The notes beneath the pieces are model-generated. The model made no database searches. It saw only the letters and a list, made by a program, of their open reading frames with translations, and was not told the origin of the DNA. The translations under genes and the position numbers were made by a program. From Thermohalobaculum sp050331395 (GTDB lineage: Bacteria; Pseudomonadota; Alphaproteobacteria; Rhodobacterales; Rhodobacteraceae), in contig JBHJGX010000017.1 in NCBI GenBank assembly GCA_050331395.1, positions 1-64,000 on the forward strand: DNA of 64,000 bases, read 5' to 3'. Positions 43,402 to 52,827 of the stretch are shown here, one piece after another (position 1 is the first letter of the stretch; every line of letters starts with the position of its first letter).

Positions 43402-44822
43402 CGGGGGCCCCTCCACTGGCTCTGGAATGTGCCGCCGACCGGGGGGACCGGGAAATCCCGCTCGCCGGTCCAGCCCGAACCGAGGGGCATCCAGCGAAGC
43501 CGCGGGCGCCCCCATCCAAGCAGTTTCAAACCGAAATTCGCAAACCGAGAAACCACCGCGTAAAGCCGCGGAGACCGCGCCACCCGCCGCCAGACGCCGA
43601 GCCCGTAGCGCGCTGCGGCGGGCGTCAGCCCTTTCTCAAACTCCTGCGCGCGATAGGCCCGCATCATCCGCGGCAACGGGATCCGCATTGGGCAGACGGC
43701 CTCGCAGCGCCCGCAGAAGGTGGAAGCGTTCGGCAGCTGACCGCCCTCCTTCACGCCGATGAGAGACGGCGTCAGCACCGCCCCCATCGGCCCCGGATAG
43801 ACCCAGCCATAGGCATGTCCGCCGACCGCGCCATAAACCGGGCAATGGTTCATGCAGGCGCCGCAACGGATACAGCGGAGCATGTCCGCGAACTCAGTGC
43901 CGAGCATTCCCGTGCGCCCGTTGTCGAGAAGCACCACGTGGAATTCTTCGGGCCCGTCCGGATCATCGGCCCGCCGCGGCCCCCTCGAGAAAGTCGTGTA
44001 GACCGAGCTCTCCTGCCCCGTCGCCGACCGCGCAAGCACCCGCAGGATCGTCGAAGCGCTCTCCAGATCCGGCACGATCTTCTCGATCGATGCCATGACC
44101 ACATGGACCCGCGGGATCGACTGGGACAAGTCGCCATTGCCTTCGTTCGTCACGATGATCGACTGGCCGGTCTCGGCGATGAGCATGTTCGCGCCGGTAA
44201 TGCCGACCTCTGCGCTGAAATACTTCTCGCGGAGCACGCCGCGCGCCTCCGCCAGGAGCCCGGAAAGTTCGGACAGCGAGCGGCCCTCCGGCAGGTGGGT
44301 GTGCGCCTTGCGAAATTCGGCCTCGACCTCGGGCACGGTCACATGCACCGCCGGCGCGATGATGTGCGACGGGATCTCGCCGCGGAGCTGGATGATGTAT
44401 TCGCCCAGATCCGTCTCATGCGGGTGAATGCCGTGCGCGGCCAGGTGATCGTTGATCCCGCATTCCTCCGAGATCATCGACTTGCCTTTGTTCACCCGGC
44501 TCGCGCCGGCCTTCCGGCAGATCTCGAGGACGATCGCCCGGGCGTCCTCCGCCGTCTCGGCCCAGTGGACCTGCCCGCCCGAGGCGGCAACCTGCGCCTC
44601 ATAGCGTTCGAGATAATGGTCGAGATGGGCGAGCACGTGGTTCTTGAGGTCGCGGGCGGCATCACGGATCGCGTCGAATTCGGGCATCGCTGCGCGAGCG
44701 GCGGCACGTTTCTTGACAAAGCCGCCGGCGCCGCCGGACATCGCCGACTGCAAGTTGCGGTTGGCGAGCGCCGCGCGGGCGTTTTCCTTAAAACGCGGGG
44801 TCGTCGGTTGATGGACGGTCAT
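43398..44822 (-). CDS. lutB: LutB iron-sulfur protein of L-lactate oxidation
   Basis: A 474-residue protein combining a LUD domain (about 60-300; GITGANMLIAETGQSIIVTN) with a ferredoxin-like module holding two 4Fe-4S motifs: CIRCGACMNHCPVYG and CGRCEAVCPMRIP. A C-terminal tail follows. The ATG overlaps the lutA stop by 4 bases. In Bacillus and other bacteria LutABC oxidises L-lactate to pyruvate without an FMN lactate dehydrogenase; electron acceptors here are presumably quinones. Confidence 0.93.
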   Translation of the reverse strand: MTVHQPTTPRFKENARAALANRNLQSAMSGGAGGFVKKRAAARAAMPEFDAIRDAARDLKNHVLAHLDHYLERYEAQVAASGGQVHWAETAEDARAIVLEICRKAGASRVNKGKSMISEECGINDHLAAHGIHPHETDLGEYIIQLRGEIPSHIIAPAVHVTVPEVEAEFRKAHTHLPEGRSLSELSGLLAEARGVLREKYFSAEVGITGANMLIAETGQSIIVTNEGNGDLSQSIPRVHVVMASIEKIVPDLESASTILRVLARSATGQESSVYTTFSRGPRRADDPDGPEEFHVVLLDNGRTGMLGTEFADMLRCIRCGACMNHCPVYGAVGGHAYGWVYPGPMGAVLTPSLIGVKEGGQLPNASTFCGRCEAVCPMRIPLPRMMRAYRAQEFEKGLTPAAARYGLGVWRRVARSPRLYAVVSRFANFGLKLLGWGRPRLRWMPLGSGWTGERDFPVPPVGGTFQSQWRGPR

Positions 44823-45589
44823 TCGGCCTCTCCGATCGCGGGGCTGCGGGTGTCGCCCGCGAGCACTTCGCCGACATGACGCGCATGCACGGGCCGCCCC
44901 TCGCGGCTGAGCTTGCCGGCCATGTTCATCAGGCAGCCGAGATCGCCGGCGAGCACCAGATCGGCGCCGGTCTCGGCGATCGCAGCGGTCTTGTTCCCGG
45001 CCATCTTGTTGGAAATGTCGGGGTATTTCACGCAGAACGTGCCGCCGAAGCCGCAGCAGACCTCCGCGTCGGCCATTTCTTCGAGCGCGAGCCCCTCGAC
45101 CGTGCCGAGGAGGCGCCGGGGTTGGGACTTGACGCCGAGCGCGCGGAGCCCCGAACAGCTGTCGTGATAGGTCACGCGGGCGGGGAACGCGGCCGCGACC
45201 CGCTCGACGCCCAAAACATCGGTCAGAAAGCTCGTGATTTCATGGGTCCGCGCGGCCAAGGCGCGGGCATCGTCTTCCATCGGATCGCCCTTCAGGATCT
45301 CCGGGTAATCCTTGACCACCGTCGCCGCGCAAGAGCCCGACGGCACCACCACATGATCGAAGCCCTGAAAGGCCCGGATCATCGCCCGCGCCTGATCGGC
45401 GGCGCCGGCGCGGTCGCCCGAATTCCAGTTGGGCTGGCCGCAGCAGCTTTGCCGCGGGACATGAACGGTGCAGCCGGCCTCCTCGAGCAGTTTCACCGAG
45501 GCGAACCCGACGGTCGGACGGATCATGTCCACGAGGCAGGTGATCATCAGCGCCACGTGCGGGCGGGCGGGGGAAGATGCGTTCTCCAT
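44819..45589 (-). CDS. lutA: LutA CCG-domain protein of L-lactate oxidation
   Basis: A 256-residue protein with two cysteine-rich CCG domains of the heterodisulfide-reductase type: VHVPRQSCCGQPNWNSGD and the paired VTYHDSCSGLRALGV and CCGFGGTFCVKYPDISN, likely iron-sulfur ligands. It is the first gene of lutABC. The ATG at 45589 is chosen by the family N-terminus (ALMITCLVDMIRPTVGFASV); the frame extends further upstream by chance. It is divergent from rplY over 190 bases. No LutR-type GntR regulator is adjacent. Confidence 0.92.
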   Translation of the reverse strand: MENASSPARPHVALMITCLVDMIRPTVGFASVKLLEEAGCTVHVPRQSCCGQPNWNSGDRAGAADQARAMIRAFQGFDHVVVPSGSCAATVVKDYPEILKGDPMEDDARALAARTHEITSFLTDVLGVERVAAAFPARVTYHDSCSGLRALGVKSQPRRLLGTVEGLALEEMADAEVCCGFGGTFCVKYPDISNKMAGNKTAAIAETGADLVLAGDLGCLMNMAGKLSREGRPVHARHVGEVLAGDTRSPAIGEAE

Positions 45590-45779
45590 GCGGTTGACGC
45601 TAGCGGCGGCGCGGTCGGCCGGCAACTCCGCGCCCCTGCGGTTCTCGCGCGCGGGTCCGGGCCCTGCCGTCTGTGACGACGGCACTTGGCAGCCCGGATG
45701 CAATGGTGTACCGGCCACGCTCCCGCGGTGCTTACACCCCTGGAGGATCTCCGCGGCAGTTGTCAAAGGAGCAAAAGTC

Positions 45780-46406
45780 ATGGCGAAGATGTCGGATCTC
45801 GACGCCACGCTGCGCACCGAGACGGGCAAAGGGGCTGCCCGTCGTGCGCGCGAACGGAACCTCGTTCCGGGCGTCGTTTATGGCGGGGGCAAAGATCCCG
45901 TCTCGATCAATGTAAAGTACAACGAACTCTACAAAGAGGTGAAGGCAGGGAAATTCCTGTCAAAGTTGATCAATCTCAAGATCGACGGGCAGGACAACAC
46001 GGTGATCTGCCGGAGTGTCCAGCGCGACATCCGCCGTGATCTGCCCACCCATGTGGATTTTCTGCGCCTCTCCGAGCGCTCGCGGATCAACCTGTTCATT
46101 CCGGTCGAATTTGTGAACCATGAGGAGAGCCCCGGCCTCAAGCGCGGCGGCATTCTGACCGTGGTGCGTCCCGAAGTCGAACTCAAGGTCAACGCGTCGA
46201 GCATCCCGGATCACGTCACCGCGGATCTGGCGGGGCTGAAGATCGGCGACACGGTCAAGATCTCGAACATCAATTTGCCCCAGGGCACGCGGCCGATGAT
46301 CACCGATCGCGACTTCATGATCGCCAATATCGCCGCGCCGAAGGGCGTAGGCGGCGGCGATGACGAGGACGAAGCCGAGGGCGAGACCGAGGCCGCCGAG
46401 GCCTGA
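45780..46406 (+). CDS. rplY: 50S ribosomal protein L25/Ctc
   Basis: A 208-residue long-form (Ctc/TL5) 5S-rRNA-binding protein. The N-terminal L25 domain is seen in GKGAARRARERNLVPGVVYG and the C-terminal TL5-type beta domain in GLKIGDTVKISNINLPQGTR. An acidic tail (DDEDEAEGETEAAEA) ends it. AAAGGAG precedes the ATG at 45780. In many alphaproteobacteria pth follows rplY; here the next gene is a TRAP binding protein. Confidence 0.95.
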   Translation: MAKMSDLDATLRTETGKGAARRARERNLVPGVVYGGGKDPVSINVKYNELYKEVKAGKFLSKLINLKIDGQDNTVICRSVQRDIRRDLPTHVDFLRLSERSRINLFIPVEFVNHEESPGLKRGGILTVVRPEVELKVNASSIPDHVTADLAGLKIGDTVKISNINLPQGTRPMITDRDFMIANIAAPKGVGGGDDEDEAEGETEAAEA

Positions 46407-46468
46407 TCAGATGGATGCCGGGCGGGTCAGGCGCAGGCGACCGCCTCGCCTGGGTCCGACCGCACGAC

Positions 46469-46504
46469 CGCCCGACAGGGTCCCCGCGGGGGGCGGGCGC
46501 TTTC
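46469..46504 (+). terminator. Possible terminator after rplY
   Basis: CGCCCG at 46469-46474 pairs with CGGGCG at 46494-46499, enclosing a further C-run/G-run, followed by CTTTCC. It begins about 60 bases after the rplY stop. The T-tract is short, so this is tentative. Confidence 0.35.
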
Positions 46505-46596
46505 CTCGATCTGCCCGCTGTGCGAAGGCGAGAATGCTCGTTTTCGTCTCGCAATCGGTGTAATCTCTATTTCGAGAAATCGACAGGGAGCGAGGC

Positions 46597-47616
46597 ATGA
46601 GAATACCGGTCCTGTGGGCGGGCGCGTTCGCGCTGCTCGCCACCCCGACGATCGCCGACGCGACGGAATGGCGCGTCTCGCTCTGGGGCAAGCGCCGCGC
46701 TTTTACCGAGCATGTGGAGCATCTCGCCCGGCTCGTCTCCCAGCGAACCCGCGGAGAGTTCCGGATCGAACTCTTTTACGGCGGCTTGGCGCCGAGCCGC
46801 GAGAACCTCGCCGGCATCGCCGACGGGCGCTTCGAAATGGCGCAATTCTGTGCGGGCTATCACCCGGAGAAAAACCGCGCGATCACCGTTCTCGAATTGC
46901 CGTTCATCGGCACGGCGACGCTCGAGGAAGAACGCGCCATCAGTGAAAGCGTGTATGCCCACCCCGCGGCGGTCCGCGAGATGCAACAGTGGAACGCAAA
47001 GCTGCTGATGCCGACGCCGCTGCCGCAGTATAACCTCGTCGGTGTCGGGCCGCGCCCCGACGGTCTCGACTGGTTCGACGGCAAGACGATCCGCGCCACG
47101 GGCGGCATCGGCCGGGCCCTCGGCGAACTTGGCTCGGAGACACGGTCGCTGACCGCGACGGAGACCTACGCAGCCCTCGAAAGCGGCGCCCTCGACGCGG
47201 TCGCCTTCGCGCAGCACGCCCATTTCGCCTTTAACACGATCGCGCTCGCGGAGTGGTGGACCGCCAACCTGAACCCGGGCAGCGTCAACTGCCCGGTCGT
47301 CGTGAACATCGACGCCTACGAGGCGCTGCCGGAGGCTCACCGGGCCGCGCTCGACGCCGCCGTCGCCCCGGCGCTCGACTATTATCTCCTGAACTACGCG
47401 GATTTGATCGGCAAATGGAACGTGGTGCTCGAGCTTTTCGGCGTCCCCGTCGTCGCTCTCGAGCCCGAGACCAAGGCCGCGATCATCGCCCGCACCGCCG
47501 AGGCGGCCAGGACGGCCTGGCTCGAAGACATGGCCGAGGCCGGGCTTCCGGGACAGGAACTGCTCGATCTCGTCGATGACCGGCTCTCGGTTCTGCAGGG
47601 CGGCGAGGGCGGCTGA
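46597..47616 (+). CDS. TRAP transporter substrate-binding protein (DctP family)
   Basis: A 339-residue periplasmic binding protein. The signal peptide is MRIPVLWAGAFALLATPTIA. TEHVEHLARLVSQRTRGEFR and ELFYGGLAPSRENLAGIADG are the typical DctP lobe 1 segments. FDGKTIRATGGIGRALGELG holds the conserved Arg that pairs with the substrate carboxylate, and VVVNIDAYEALPEAHRAALD follows. AGGGAG precedes the ATG. TRAP systems need DctQ and DctM membrane subunits, and none are in the window, so the partner permease must be elsewhere. Confidence 0.82.
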   Translation: MRIPVLWAGAFALLATPTIADATEWRVSLWGKRRAFTEHVEHLARLVSQRTRGEFRIELFYGGLAPSRENLAGIADGRFEMAQFCAGYHPEKNRAITVLELPFIGTATLEEERAISESVYAHPAAVREMQQWNAKLLMPTPLPQYNLVGVGPRPDGLDWFDGKTIRATGGIGRALGELGSETRSLTATETYAALESGALDAVAFAQHAHFAFNTIALAEWWTANLNPGSVNCPVVVNIDAYEALPEAHRAALDAAVAPALDYYLLNYADLIGKWNVVLELFGVPVVALEPETKAAIIARTAEAARTAWLEDMAEAGLPGQELLDLVDDRLSVLQGGEGG

Positions 47617-47779
47617 CGAGGGCGCTGGACCGAGCGCTTTCGCGCCGCTATAGCGGACGCGATGGTTTGGGTGCATCGCATCGCCGGTCGAATTAGGGGC
47701 CCGGTCCGCGGCTGATGGCTGCGGGCCGGGTTTCGCACGGCCCGAGATCCCCCGACCCCCACAGCTGCGAGGCCGCCCC

Positions 47780-50671
47780 ATGTGCGCCGACACCCCCGAC
47801 ACGACTGTCGACTACAAAGACACCCTCTTTTTGCCCGAAACGGACTTTCCGATGCGCGCGGGCCTGCCGAAGCGCGAGCCGGGCTGGCTCGACCGGTGGG
47901 ACCGGATCGGCGTCTATGCCCGCCTTCGCGAGACCGCCGCCGGCCGCACGCCCTTTGCCCTCCATGACGGGCCGCCCTATGCGAACGGGCACCTCCATAT
48001 CGGGCATGCGCTCAACAAGATCCTGAAGGATTTCGTCGTCCGCTCGGCGCAGATGCGCGGCTACGACAGTCGCTACGTCCCCGGCTGGGACTGCCACGGG
48101 CTCCCGATCGAGTGGAAAATTGAGGAGGCCTATCGCAAGAAAGGCAAGTCGAAGGACGCCGTCCCGGTCAACGAACTCCGGGCGGAATGCCGCAAATTCG
48201 CCGAAGGCTGGATCGACGTTCAGCGCGACGAGTTCAAGCGGATGGGCGTCACCGGGGATTGGGAGACCCCCTATCTCACCATGTCCTTCGAAGCGGAGGC
48301 GACCATCGCCGCGGAATTTCACCGCTTCGTTATGAACGGCAGCGTCTATCAGGGCTCGAAGCCCGTGATGTGGTCGCCCATGGAGAAGACCGCCCTTGCG
48401 GAGGCCGAGGTCGAGTATCAAGACCGCCAGGTCGACACGATTTACGTAAAGTTCCCGGTCACGGACGGCGACCTTGCTGGCGCGTCGGTGGTGATCTGGA
48501 CGACGACGCCGTGGACGATCCCGTCGAACAAGGGGATCTCGTTCGGGACGGACATCGCGTATGGGCTTTATGAGATCACGGATGCGCCCGACGGGAACTG
48601 GGTCCGGACCGACGAGACGCTGGTCATGGCCGATGCGCTTGCCGCCGACATCCTGGGCCGCGCCCGATTGAACGAGGGGCAGTGGAAGCGGGTGCGCGAC
48701 GTCTCCGCGCGTGAGTTGTCCGGACGCATCTGCGCCCATCCGTTCCGCGAGGCCGATCCCTTCTGGGATTATGACGTGCCGCTCCTCGCCGGCGATTTCG
48801 TCACCGACGACACCGGCTCGGGGTTCGTGCATTGCGCTCCCAGCCATGGCGAGGACGACTACGAGCTCTTTCGCCAGAAGGGGATGCTCGACCGGATCAC
48901 CCACAACGTGACCGAGGAGGGCGGCTTCGCCGACCACGTGCCCTTTTTCCACGGCACCTACATCCTCAGCCGGAAAGGCACCGAAGGCACCGCCAATAAG
49001 GCCGTCATCGAAAAGCTGAAGGAGGTCGGCCGGCTCGCCGCCACCCGTCGCCAAACGATCTCCGACGCCCATTCCTGGCGCTCGAAGGCGCCGGTGATCC
49101 GTCTGAACCGCCCGCAATGGTTCGCCGCCATCGACAAGCCGCTAGAGGACGGGCTCGGCGAGCACGGCGACACGATCCGCGCCCGTGCCCTCACCTCGAT
49201 CAACGAGCTGGTGGCCTGGACGCCGAAAACCGGTCAGAACCGGCTCCGTTCGATGATGGAGAGCCGCCCGGACTGGGTGCTCTCGCGCCAGCGCGCCTGG
49301 GGCGTGCCGCTCGCCTGTTTCATGCGCCGGACCGAGGCGGGGGTCGAACTCCTCCGAGACGCGGCGGTGAACACCCGCATCGTCGAGGCGTTCCGCCAAG
49401 AGGGCGCGGATGCCTGGTTCGCCGAGGGCGCGGCCGAGCGGTTCCTCGCGGGCCGGAGTGACGCGGAAACCTGGGAGCAGGTGACCGACATCCTCGATGT
49501 CTGGTTCGATTCCGGCAGCACCCATGCCTTCGTTCTCCGCGACCGCGCCGACGGCGTCTGGCCGGCGGACGTCTATCTCGAAGGCACCGACCAGCACCGG
49601 GGCTGGTTCCACTCGTCGCTCCTCCAGGCCTGCGGCACCCGCGGCCGGGCGCCCTACAAGGCGGTCGTGACCCACGGGTTCACGCTCGACGAAAAGGGGC
49701 AGAAGATGTCCAAATCGCTGGGCAACACGATCGCGCCCGAGGACGTGATCAAGGAGTACGGGGCGGACATCCTCAGGCTCTGGGTTGCGCAAGCCGATTA
49801 TACCGCGGACCAGCGGATCGGGCCGGAGATCCTGAAGGGCACAGCCGACAGTTATCGGCGGTTGCGGAACACGCTGCGGTTTCTACTCGGCGCGTTGTCG
49901 GGTTGGGACGAGGCCGAGCGGGTTACACCGGCCGAGATGCCCGAGCTCGAACGGCTAATGCTGCATCGCCTCGCCGAACTCGACGGTCAGGTCCGCGAAG
50001 GCTATGCCGCCTTCGATTTCCAGGCGGTGTTCCAGACGCTCTTCAACTTCGCGACGGGGGATCTCTCGGCCTTTTACTTCGATATCCGCAAAGACGCGCT
50101 CTATTGCGATGCCGCCGACAGCCTCCGACGGCGGGCCTGCCGGACGGTGATGGACGCACTCTTCCATCGGCTGGTGACCTGGCTCGCGCCGGTCTTGGTT
50201 TTCACCATGGAGGAGGTCTGGCTCTCCCGGTTCGGCGAAGATGCGGGTTCGGTGCATCTCGAGGATTTCCCCGAGACCCCGGCCGCCTGGCGCGACGATG
50301 CGCTGGCGGCGCGGTGGGCGCGGATCCGGTCGGCCCGGCGCGTCGTGAACGGCGCGCTGGAGGTCGCCCGCCGGGAGAAGGTGATCGGCGCCTCGCTCGA
50401 GGCCGCGCCCGTCCTCTATGTGAGCAATGAGGAGATCGCGGCCGCCGTGCGCAGCGTCGATATGGCGGAGCTTTGCATCACCTCAAAGCTGACGCTTGCC
50501 GAACACACGCCGCCCGCGAAGGCATTCCGCGCCGACGATCCGAGCATCGGCGTCGCCTTCGAGCGGGCCGCCGGCAATAAATGCGCCCGCTGCTGGAAGG
50601 TGACCGACGAGGTGGGACAGCAGTCTCGTCCCGATTTGTGCCGCCGGTGCGACGCCGTGGTGTCCCGATGA
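47780..50671 (+). CDS. ileS: Isoleucyl-tRNA synthetase
   Basis: A 963-residue class I synthetase charging tRNA-Ile. HIGH is at residues 73-76 (HLHIGHALNK) and KMSKS at 642-646. DGPPYANGHLH, GWDCHGLPIEWK, the editing-domain region VVIWTTTPWTIPSN and the C-terminal zinc motif CARCWKV...CRRCDAV are visible. Full length. The start follows a GC-rich stretch without a strong ribosome-binding site. Confidence 0.97.
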   Translation: MCADTPDTTVDYKDTLFLPETDFPMRAGLPKREPGWLDRWDRIGVYARLRETAAGRTPFALHDGPPYANGHLHIGHALNKILKDFVVRSAQMRGYDSRYVPGWDCHGLPIEWKIEEAYRKKGKSKDAVPVNELRAECRKFAEGWIDVQRDEFKRMGVTGDWETPYLTMSFEAEATIAAEFHRFVMNGSVYQGSKPVMWSPMEKTALAEAEVEYQDRQVDTIYVKFPVTDGDLAGASVVIWTTTPWTIPSNKGISFGTDIAYGLYEITDAPDGNWVRTDETLVMADALAADILGRARLNEGQWKRVRDVSARELSGRICAHPFREADPFWDYDVPLLAGDFVTDDTGSGFVHCAPSHGEDDYELFRQKGMLDRITHNVTEEGGFADHVPFFHGTYILSRKGTEGTANKAVIEKLKEVGRLAATRRQTISDAHSWRSKAPVIRLNRPQWFAAIDKPLEDGLGEHGDTIRARALTSINELVAWTPKTGQNRLRSMMESRPDWVLSRQRAWGVPLACFMRRTEAGVELLRDAAVNTRIVEAFRQEGADAWFAEGAAERFLAGRSDAETWEQVTDILDVWFDSGSTHAFVLRDRADGVWPADVYLEGTDQHRGWFHSSLLQACGTRGRAPYKAVVTHGFTLDEKGQKMSKSLGNTIAPEDVIKEYGADILRLWVAQADYTADQRIGPEILKGTADSYRRLRNTLRFLLGALSGWDEAERVTPAEMPELERLMLHRLAELDGQVREGYAAFDFQAVFQTLFNFATGDLSAFYFDIRKDALYCDAADSLRRRACRTVMDALFHRLVTWLAPVLVFTMEEVWLSRFGEDAGSVHLEDFPETPAAWRDDALAARWARIRSARRVVNGALEVARREKVIGASLEAAPVLYVSNEEIAAAVRSVDMAELCITSKLTLAEHTPPAKAFRADDPSIGVAFERAAGNKCARCWKVTDEVGQQSRPDLCRRCDAVVSR

Positions 50672-50779
50672 TCCCGAAGGATTGCGTAAATATCCCACTC
50701 GGCGCCGCATTTTCGTCCAATTTCACGACTAGTTTAACAACTGTGTGCGTAGCGTATCGATTGGAGGCCAAAGTAGGCG

Positions 50780-51139
50780 ATGGCACTGAACACAATCACA
50801 TCTTGGGCAATCGGGCTGGCAGTCGTGGCGGCGACCGCGGCGCCCGTCGGACCGATGGCGTCCGCCGAAGGGTCGGACGCCGTCCCGATCCAGGCGGGCA
50901 TCCGAAGCGCTCTGCCCGAACCGACCGGGCTCACCTGCGACGAGATGCGGTGGGTTCTCGATCGGCTCGACCAATCGGGCTATCGCGGAGCCGGCCCGCT
51001 CGGACCCGAGCATCGGGATTTCGCGGTGTTCGCCTATGAAGATCGCCTGGCCCGGATTTTCTATCGCGACTGCACCCTTCGGGCGTCGCGGCTGCCCGCG
51101 CCCGAGCGCACTGCGTTCTTCTCGCACGCCGGTCGCTAA
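50780..51139 (+). CDS. Small exported protein of unknown function
   Basis: A 119-residue protein with a likely signal peptide (LNTITSWAIGLAVVAATAAP, cleavage near ASAEG). The mature part of about 90 residues has two cysteines (in LTCDEMRW and YRDCTLRA) that could form one disulfide, and a helical DEMRWVLDRLDQSGYRG segment. No family is recognised. An AAAGTAGG sequence just before the ATG is a weak ribosome-binding site. The AT-richer stretch at 50680-50765 probably contains its promoter. It lies between ileS and lspA in the same direction. Confidence 0.65.
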   Translation: MALNTITSWAIGLAVVAATAAPVGPMASAEGSDAVPIQAGIRSALPEPTGLTCDEMRWVLDRLDQSGYRGAGPLGPEHRDFAVFAYEDRLARIFYRDCTLRASRLPAPERTAFFSHAGR

Positions 51140-51163
51140 GGGCATCATCGGGCCGGGCGGGTC

Positions 51164-51649
51164 ATGACCGGCGAGACACCCGCTCCGACTGCCCGGAACA
51201 CCGCCGCACTTGCGCTCGTCTGGGCGGCGCTCATCTGCCTCGTCGTCGATCGGGCCACCAAGCTCTGGGTGATCGACGGGCTCGATTTGCCGAACCTCGG
51301 CCGGATCGACGTCGTGCCTCCGTTTCTGAATTTCGTAATGGCCTGGAATACCGGGATCAATTTCGGCATCGGGTCGGAGGCGGACCTCCGCTGGGCGCTG
51401 GTGGCGCTCGCTGTCGCGATCAGCATCGGGCTCGCCGTCTGGGTTCTCCGCCGCGGCCAGCCCTTTCTGGCGGGAGCCGCCGGCGCAGTGATCGGCGGAG
51501 CCCTCGGAAATGCCTGGGACCGGATCCAGTACGGCGCCGTTGCGGATTTCCTGAACATGAGCTGCTGCGGGATCGTGAACCCTTTTGCGTTCAATGTGGC
51601 CGATGTCGCGATTTTCGTGGGCGCTGTGCTCATCGCCTGGAAAGCGTGA
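51164..51649 (+). CDS. lspA: Lipoprotein signal peptidase (signal peptidase II)
   Basis: A 161-residue inner-membrane aspartyl protease that removes signal peptides from prolipoproteins. It has four helices and the catalytic aspartates D128 (in GAVADFLN) and D147 (in FAFNVADVAIF). The conserved GNAWDR is at 115-120. The next gene encodes a lipoprotein and its upstream region overlaps the lspA stop, so the two are likely co-transcribed. Confidence 0.94.
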   Translation: MTGETPAPTARNTAALALVWAALICLVVDRATKLWVIDGLDLPNLGRIDVVPPFLNFVMAWNTGINFGIGSEADLRWALVALAVAISIGLAVWVLRRGQPFLAGAAGAVIGGALGNAWDRIQYGAVADFLNMSCCGIVNPFAFNVADVAIFVGAVLIAWKA

Positions 51650-51747
51650 CGGGCCGGGGATTGCGATTTCGGGTCATTCGGGGCAGGTTTGCGTCGTTCG
51701 AGAGCGGTCCCGCCGGGCCGCCTGAGTGCCGTCCGAGGAGGACCGCC

Positions 51748-52734
51748 ATGCCCCGTTTCACCGCTGCCCCGATCCTGCTGATGGGCGTCGCCCTCGCCGG
51801 CTGTGACACGATCGGCGATCCCTTCGAGGAGTTCAGCGCCCGACGGAACGCGCCCGACGAATTTCAGGTGATCGCGCGGGACGAATTGCGGATGCCCGGC
51901 AACGTGATCGCCGCCTCGCCCGGCGCACTGCCGACGCCGTCCCCCGGGGCGCCTTCGCCGCTCGAGCCCGATCCCCAGGCCGAGGCGATCGCCGCCCTGA
52001 CCGGAGGCAGGTCCGCCGCGACGCTTCCGCGGGGCACAGCGGCCAGCCGCGGGGAGAGCGCGCTTCTCGACGCCGCCGACGCGGCCCAGGCGTCGAGCGA
52101 AATCCGCAGCCAGATCGCCCGGGAGAACATCGAGCTTTCGGAAAATGCCCCCTACGAACCACCGCTCCTTCTCGATCTGCTGACCGGCAGCTCGCCCGAA
52201 TTCGATCCGGAGACCGTGCTCGATCCGGTGCAGGAGAGCCAGCGGCTGCAGACCCAGGGCGTGGCGACCCCGAACGACCCGGACGCGGTGGCTGTCGTTG
52301 AAGAGGTGGCCGAGCCAGAGGATCCGGACCCCTACTATGCGACGCGGAGCCTGCGCCGCGGCGTCGACAACAGGATCCCGACGAACACGTCCACACCGGC
52401 TTTTCCGGCCGAGCCACGCACGGCACGCACCGCACCGGTGGCCGAAGAACCGGCGGAACCGCGCATCCGCTTCGATCCGAGCGTCGATGCGGCCGCGGAA
52501 GCGCAACGGGCGCTCACGGCGCCGCAGATCCGGTCCCAATCGACGTCGGACCCGGCGCCTCAACCGGACCCCCAGGCCGCGGCCCCGCGGACGGCAACCC
52601 GGCAACGGCCGGCGCCGAGCGCTCCAACGGCTCCGGCGAACCGGGCCCCGGCGCCAGAGCCGTCGCAGCCGCCTGCAAGCGCCCCGACCCCGGCCGAGCC
52701 GCGCCCGGCCGAGCCCACCGTCCTCAGCTTTTGA
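51748..52734 (+). CDS. DUF3035 lipoprotein (BamF-like)
   Basis: A 328-residue lipoprotein: a short signal peptide ends in the lipobox LAGC (residue 19 is the lipidated Cys). The following domain carries the DUF3035 motif RNAPDEFQVIARDELRMPGN. The second half is a low-complexity Pro/Ala-rich region (from about 230), probably extended across the periplasm. In Caulobacter the DUF3035-type protein is described as BamF, an alphaproteobacterial subunit of the outer-membrane protein assembly machine; assignment here is by family. GAGGAGG precedes the ATG at 51748. It sits between lspA and two M16 peptidase genes. Confidence 0.78.
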   Translation: MPRFTAAPILLMGVALAGCDTIGDPFEEFSARRNAPDEFQVIARDELRMPGNVIAASPGALPTPSPGAPSPLEPDPQAEAIAALTGGRSAATLPRGTAASRGESALLDAADAAQASSEIRSQIARENIELSENAPYEPPLLLDLLTGSSPEFDPETVLDPVQESQRLQTQGVATPNDPDAVAVVEEVAEPEDPDPYYATRSLRRGVDNRIPTNTSTPAFPAEPRTARTAPVAEEPAEPRIRFDPSVDAAAEAQRALTAPQIRSQSTSDPAPQPDPQAAAPRTATRQRPAPSAPTAPANRAPAPEPSQPPASAPTPAEPRPAEPTVLSF

Positions 52735-52827
52735 GCCGGGCCGCCCCCCGACAGGCTCGGCCCCGCTGGCCGGGCGGTGCGTTCGCGCCTATCTAAGCAC
52801 GAACTCAACAATCATAGGCGGAACCCC

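Noticed and set aside
45705..45738. GGTGTA ... TACACC inverted repeat between lutA and rplY as a LutR operator
   Set aside because: The arms are 22 bases apart, too far for a typical GntR-family dimer site, and short enough to occur by chance.
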